From Duganella alba (GTDB taxonomy: Bacteria; Pseudomonadota; Gammaproteobacteria; Burkholderiales; Burkholderiaceae_D), in the NCBI RefSeq assembly GCF_009674495.1, contig NZ_WKJN01000026.1, forward strand, positions 1 through 64,000: a DNA stretch of 64,000 bases, read 5' to 3'. The stretch's first letter is position 1, and each line of letters opens with the position of its first letter. Below the pieces are notes generated by a model. It was not told the DNA's origin. It ran no database searches and saw nothing but the letters and a program-made list of their open reading frames with translations. The position numbers and the translations under genes are program-made. This document shows positions 61,610-64,000 of this stretch, piece after piece.

Positions 61610-61849
61610 TTGCAGAAGAAAGAAGTACGGTTCGCCTATCTGAAGGCCACCCAAGGCACCGGGTACATGGATGGAAAGTTCGCCATGTTCTGGAACCAGC
61701 TCGGCAAATTACCCAAGAACCAGCAGGTGCATCGCGGCGCCTACCACTTCCTCAGCGCGGAAAAGGACGGCGCAGTAATGTTGAAACGATCAGTTCGTCA
61801 ATCATGGAACGATCGCTCCAGAGCGTCAGATAGAGGGGATAGACGCTAG
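61610..61849 (+). pseudogene. Remnant of a GH25 lysozyme
   Basis: About 50 codons (61616-61774) encode RFAYLKATQGTGYMDGKFA (shown in part) and then VHRGAYHFLSA, which match the middle of GH25 (Chalaropsis-type) lysozymes. The N-terminal strand with the catalytic Asp and most of the C-terminal half are missing. The frame then runs into unrelated sequence up to a stop at 61849, with no proper start or ribosome site. This is what is left of a once complete peptidoglycan hydrolase, perhaps a phage or mobile-element lysozyme. Confidence 0.75.
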
Positions 61850-62718
61850 CGGCGGCGATCCGCCGGGTGATACCAGAGTTCGCGCCGCGCCAGCGGCGTG
61901 GCGGCCGACAGCAGCGGGTTACGCAGCTCGAACACACGGCGCGCGGCCAGGCTCGAACGGGCGATCATGTCGCCGAAATATTCCTGGAACAGGTGCACAT
62001 AGCTGCCGTCGGCCAGCATGCCTTCCAGGCCCTGCTGGATGGCAGCGGCCAGCGCGGGATTCGATTTGTTGACGAAGAAATAGAACGCGCTCGGGTAATG
62101 CAGCGCCAGCCCCGGCGCCACCGTCAGCCCCTGTTCGGCAAAGGCCGCCGCCTCGTGCCAGACCTCAAACACGGCGCGCGGAAAATAATCGACCCGGCCG
62201 GACTCCAGCATCTTGAACATGCCGGCATAATCGGACGCGGTTTGCACCCGGTAGTGGTTGGCGCGCAGGATGTCGGTGTCGGGCCAGTCGTGCCCTTGCA
62301 GCGCGTCCAGCGCCTGCAGTTCTGCGGCCTTGCGGATGGCGCCGAAGCGCGCCGCATCGCGCCGGCGTATCATCAGCAGGCGCCAGCCGATCAGGCCCAT
62401 GTCGAGCGGAATGCGCACCGGCAGCAGTTCGCGCTCGCGCGCCTGCGAGGTCATGGTCCACAGCACATCGACCACGCGGCCCGCCGCCAGTTCGGCCAGC
62501 GCGCGGTTCTGCCGCATCATGACGGTGGTCGGTTCCAGCACATGGTCGCCGCCGGAGCGCGCCAGCGCCATGCGCAGCAGGCGCACCGGGTAGTGTTCGG
62601 CGCCGTTGCCATGCCCTTCCGCCTCCGATTGCGGATACCGCACCAGCGTGGCGGCGCGCGCCGGCGTGAGCCCCAGCGCCAACGTACCGCCCAGCAGGAA
62701 TTGTCTACGGTCGACCAT
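61846..62718 (-). CDS. Exported solute-binding-type protein (Tat-like signal)
   Basis: This 290-residue protein starts VDRRQFLLGGTLALGLTPARA, a twin-arginine-like signal. The mature part has the two-lobed layout of a type 2 periplasmic binding protein (LLRMALARSGG, MMRQNRALAELAAGRVDVLW-like segment, FKMLESGRVDYFPRAVFEVW, SAFYFFVNKSNPALAAAIQQGLEGM). It resembles amino-acid-binding (SBP_bac_3) proteins, but no permease or ATPase genes adjoin it, so a sensing or orphan role is possible. Its end meets the end of the lysozyme remnant. Confidence 0.83.
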   Translation of the reverse strand: MVDRRQFLLGGTLALGLTPARAATLVRYPQSEAEGHGNGAEHYPVRLLRMALARSGGDHVLEPTTVMMRQNRALAELAAGRVVDVLWTMTSQARERELLPVRIPLDMGLIGWRLLMIRRRDAARFGAIRKAAELQALDALQGHDWPDTDILRANHYRVQTASDYAGMFKMLESGRVDYFPRAVFEVWHEAAAFAEQGLTVAPGLALHYPSAFYFFVNKSNPALAAAIQQGLEGMLADGSYVHLFQEYFGDMIARSSLAARRVFELRNPLLSAATPLARRELWYHPADRRR

Positions 62719-62767
62719 GGGTCAATATTAACTTAGAAGCAATCCCGTGCACAATCGGCGGCGCCGC

Positions 62768-63205
62768 TCAGGCATGGCGCGCGGCCAGCTTGGCGCGCAG
62801 CTCCTTGATTTCGGCGGCGTAGTTGTCGCGCGCGGTGACGGCGCCGACCAGTTCCATCTCGGCCGCCAGCCGGGCGTCGGACAGGGCGGCGGCGGCGGCG
62901 ACATTGCGCTCGATCTGTGCGCGCAGGTCGGCCAGCTGCGCATCCTTGCCTTCGATCGCCAGCTGGTCCTTGGCCTTGCCGACCAGCGCGTCGGTGGCAA
63001 TGCTGCGGGCATTGCGCAGCTCGGCCATCAGCTGTTCGATTTCCTCGTTGCGCTCGGCCAGCCCGGTCTGCGCCGCCTGCAACGCCTCTTCGGTGCGCGC
63101 CAGCGTTTCGCGCGGACCGGCCACCGCTTCCTCCGCCGTTCGCTGCACCCAGTCGCCCAGCGCGGCAACAATGGCTTCGGGAATCTCCAGTTTCGGTGCG
63201 GTCAT
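62768..63205 (-). CDS. Coiled-coil protein, unknown function
   Basis: This 145-residue cytoplasmic protein is rich in Ala, Glu and Leu. Heptad-like patterns run over residues 35-140 (ETLARTEEALQAAQTGLAER, IEQLMAELRNA, QLADLRAQIERNV, YAAEIKELRAKL), predicting a long coiled coil. The short N-terminal part (LEIPEAIVAALGDWVQRTA) may be a separate helix. GGAG precedes the ATG ending at 63205. It lies 49 bases upstream of the binding-protein gene on the same strand. I know no family for it. Confidence 0.72.
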   Translation of the reverse strand: MTAPKLEIPEAIVAALGDWVQRTAEEAVAGPRETLARTEEALQAAQTGLAERNEEIEQLMAELRNARSIATDALVGKAKDQLAIEGKDAQLADLRAQIERNVAAAAALSDARLAAEMELVGAVTARDNYAAEIKELRAKLAARHA

Positions 63206-63331
63206 CACAGGCTCCAATCAAAATAGAACACACAAGATACCGCATGAGATTGCCGTCAGGCAAGTCCACTGGCGTGCGGCTGCGCGGACGCGAAACTGCC
63301 AGCATCGACGTTATCTTTAAATAACATCATC

Positions 63332-63676
63332 TTGGGCCAGCCACGCAACCTGAGCGGCACAACCGGGCGCATCACCATCGACAACGCCGAGCGGCATCCG
63401 CAAGACCTGGTGGACTACTAGCGCGCGCACATGCGCCACACGCGCGACGCCTGGCGCAGCGGCGTCATCGACCCGGCCGATGGTCTGCCGGACAGCGCCC
63501 GCAAGACGCTGGGCAAGCGCAAGACCATGCCGGCGCTTTACACGGCCGCCGCCGTGCTGGACGACGAAGGCGACAACTGGATCGCCGTCTTCTACAGCGC
63601 CGCGCACGAGGCGCAATTTACGGAACTGTGCGAGCAGCTCGACATCAGGCGCATCGAACGCGCCGCGTGGCGGTAG
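63332..63676 (+). pseudogene. ORF broken by an in-frame amber codon
   Basis: One reading frame continues from 63332 to 63676 with a single TAG at 63419-63421. Before it the frame reads TTGRITIDNAERHPQDLVDY, after it RAHMRHTRDAWRSG and later KRKTMPALYTAAAVLDDEGD. Both parts have normal codon use and look like one protein, so the stop is probably a recent mutation or the gene is a decayed fragment; the 5' end is also missing. The part after the stop has an ATG at 63431 but no ribosome site. I do not recognise the family. Confidence 0.55.
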
Positions 63677-63805
63677 CAGGCTGCCGGCCGCCTGTGGCGC
63701 CGATCCCGCAGTTCATCGACACCCATTGCAGTTTATCGCAATGATGTCGCACGGGCATGCTAAATTGCTACGATTGGTCTTCCATTCATCAACGATGAGG
63801 TCTCC

Positions 63806-64000
63806 ATGATCCGCTACGCCCTGCCTGCCCTGCTGCTGGCCAGTGTCCTGCCAGTCCACGCCCAGTCTCCCGCCGATGTGCCGCTGATCGAGCGCGCCAA
63901 GATCTTCGGCAATCCCAGCAAGACCGCCGCCAAGATCAGCCCGGACGGCAAGTGGCTGTCGTGGATCGCGCCGCGCGACGGCGTGCTCAATGTGTGGGTG
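63806..64000 (+). CDS. S9 family peptidase, 5' part (cut by the window end)
   Basis: The first 65 codons encode a signal peptide (IRYALPALLLASVLPVHAQ) and the start of a beta-propeller: IERAKIFGNPSKTAAKISPDG and WLSWIAPRDGVLNVWV. This matches the opening of exported S9 (prolyl oligopeptidase-type) peptidases. GAGG lies six bases before the ATG. The catalytic domain is outside the window, so activity cannot be judged. It would be the fourth S9-type gene in 33 kb. Confidence 0.85.
   Translation, partial: MIRYALPALLLASVLPVHAQSPADVPLIERAKIFGNPSKTAAKISPDGKWLSWIAPRDGVLNVWV

Noticed and set aside
60291-63700. Integrated element using tRNA-Phe as attachment site
   Set aside because: No integrase and no second copy of the tRNA 3' end were found downstream within the window, so only an old, decayed insertion can be suggested.
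1-64000. CRISPR array, insertion sequence or prophage
   Set aside because: No regularly spaced repeats, transposase, terminal inverted repeats with target duplication or phage structural genes were seen. The only dispersed repeats are the 66-bp palindromes and the tRNA-Phe pair.

Overview
The window looks like a chromosomal segment of a high-GC betaproteobacterium of the family Oxalobacteraceae (Massilia, Duganella or Janthinobacterium group). This rests on the 16S 5' end and its rrn leader at the left edge, the trpEGD-(LysE)-trpC layout, the PEP-CTERM protein, and the many exported peptidases. The assignment is by recollection of these families, not by a search. No prophage, IS element, CRISPR array or replication origin was seen.

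Layout. Positions 1-360 hold the 5' end of a leftward rRNA operon with its leader, boxA and promoter. From 424 to 6274 are housekeeping genes: enoyl-CoA hydratase, an MFS carrier, a universal stress protein, mltA, apaG, rpe and gph, plus a 27-residue membrane peptide fitted exactly between mltA and apaG. From 6302 to 11048 is a tryptophan operon: a Trp-rich leader peptide, an intrinsic attenuator, trpE, trpG, trpD, a LysE-type exporter and trpC. From 11045 to 19447 a leftward run encodes a diguanylate cyclase, an M61 peptidase, a MocA-like nucleotidyltransferase, a two-subunit Tat-exported molybdenum hydroxylase, DsbC and a UbiH-type hydroxylase. A first tRNA-Phe follows at 19525.

From 19.9 to 25.6 kb are a PEP-CTERM protein, an S53 sedolisin, the tRNA hydroxylase TrhP, a tandem CAP-domain protein and a DUF2058 protein. 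From 25.7 to 30.7 kb is a MarR-controlled aromatic-acid-type efflux operon (MarR, FUSC pump, DUF1656, HlyD adaptor, outer-membrane factor) with a perfect palindromic operator. From 30.8 to 41.3 kb are an S9-fold protein that has lost its catalytic serine and histidine, M16 and M28 peptidases, a DUF2167/M50 pair, a Fpg/Nei glycosylase and a GntP permease. From 41.4 to 46.1 kb are an OafA/SGNH acyltransferase and three poorly characterised genes. From 46.3 to 60.2 kb are M1 and S9 peptidases, a TetR/SDR pair with matching operators, a hemerythrin-like protein, an MFS carrier, a second S9 peptidase, a GH13 enzyme and an M20 peptidase. A 66-bp palindromic repeat occurs twice in this part, in opposite orientations, each time between convergent genes.

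The right end (60.3-63.7 kb) starts with a second, identical tRNA-Phe. It looks like an accessory patch: an AT-richer FkbM methyltransferase, a GH25 lysozyme remnant, a Tat-type solute-binding protein, a coiled-coil protein and an ORF broken by an amber stop. The window ends inside another S9-type peptidase gene.

The genes describe a heterotroph that invests in extracytoplasmic protein breakdown, with aromatic or xenobiotic efflux and oxidation and attenuation-controlled tryptophan synthesis. The most unusual observations are the S9 pseudoenzyme, the 27-residue membrane peptide, the paired palindromic repeats, the exporter inside the trp operon, and the TetR operator lying between -35 and -10 of an apparently leaderless gene.
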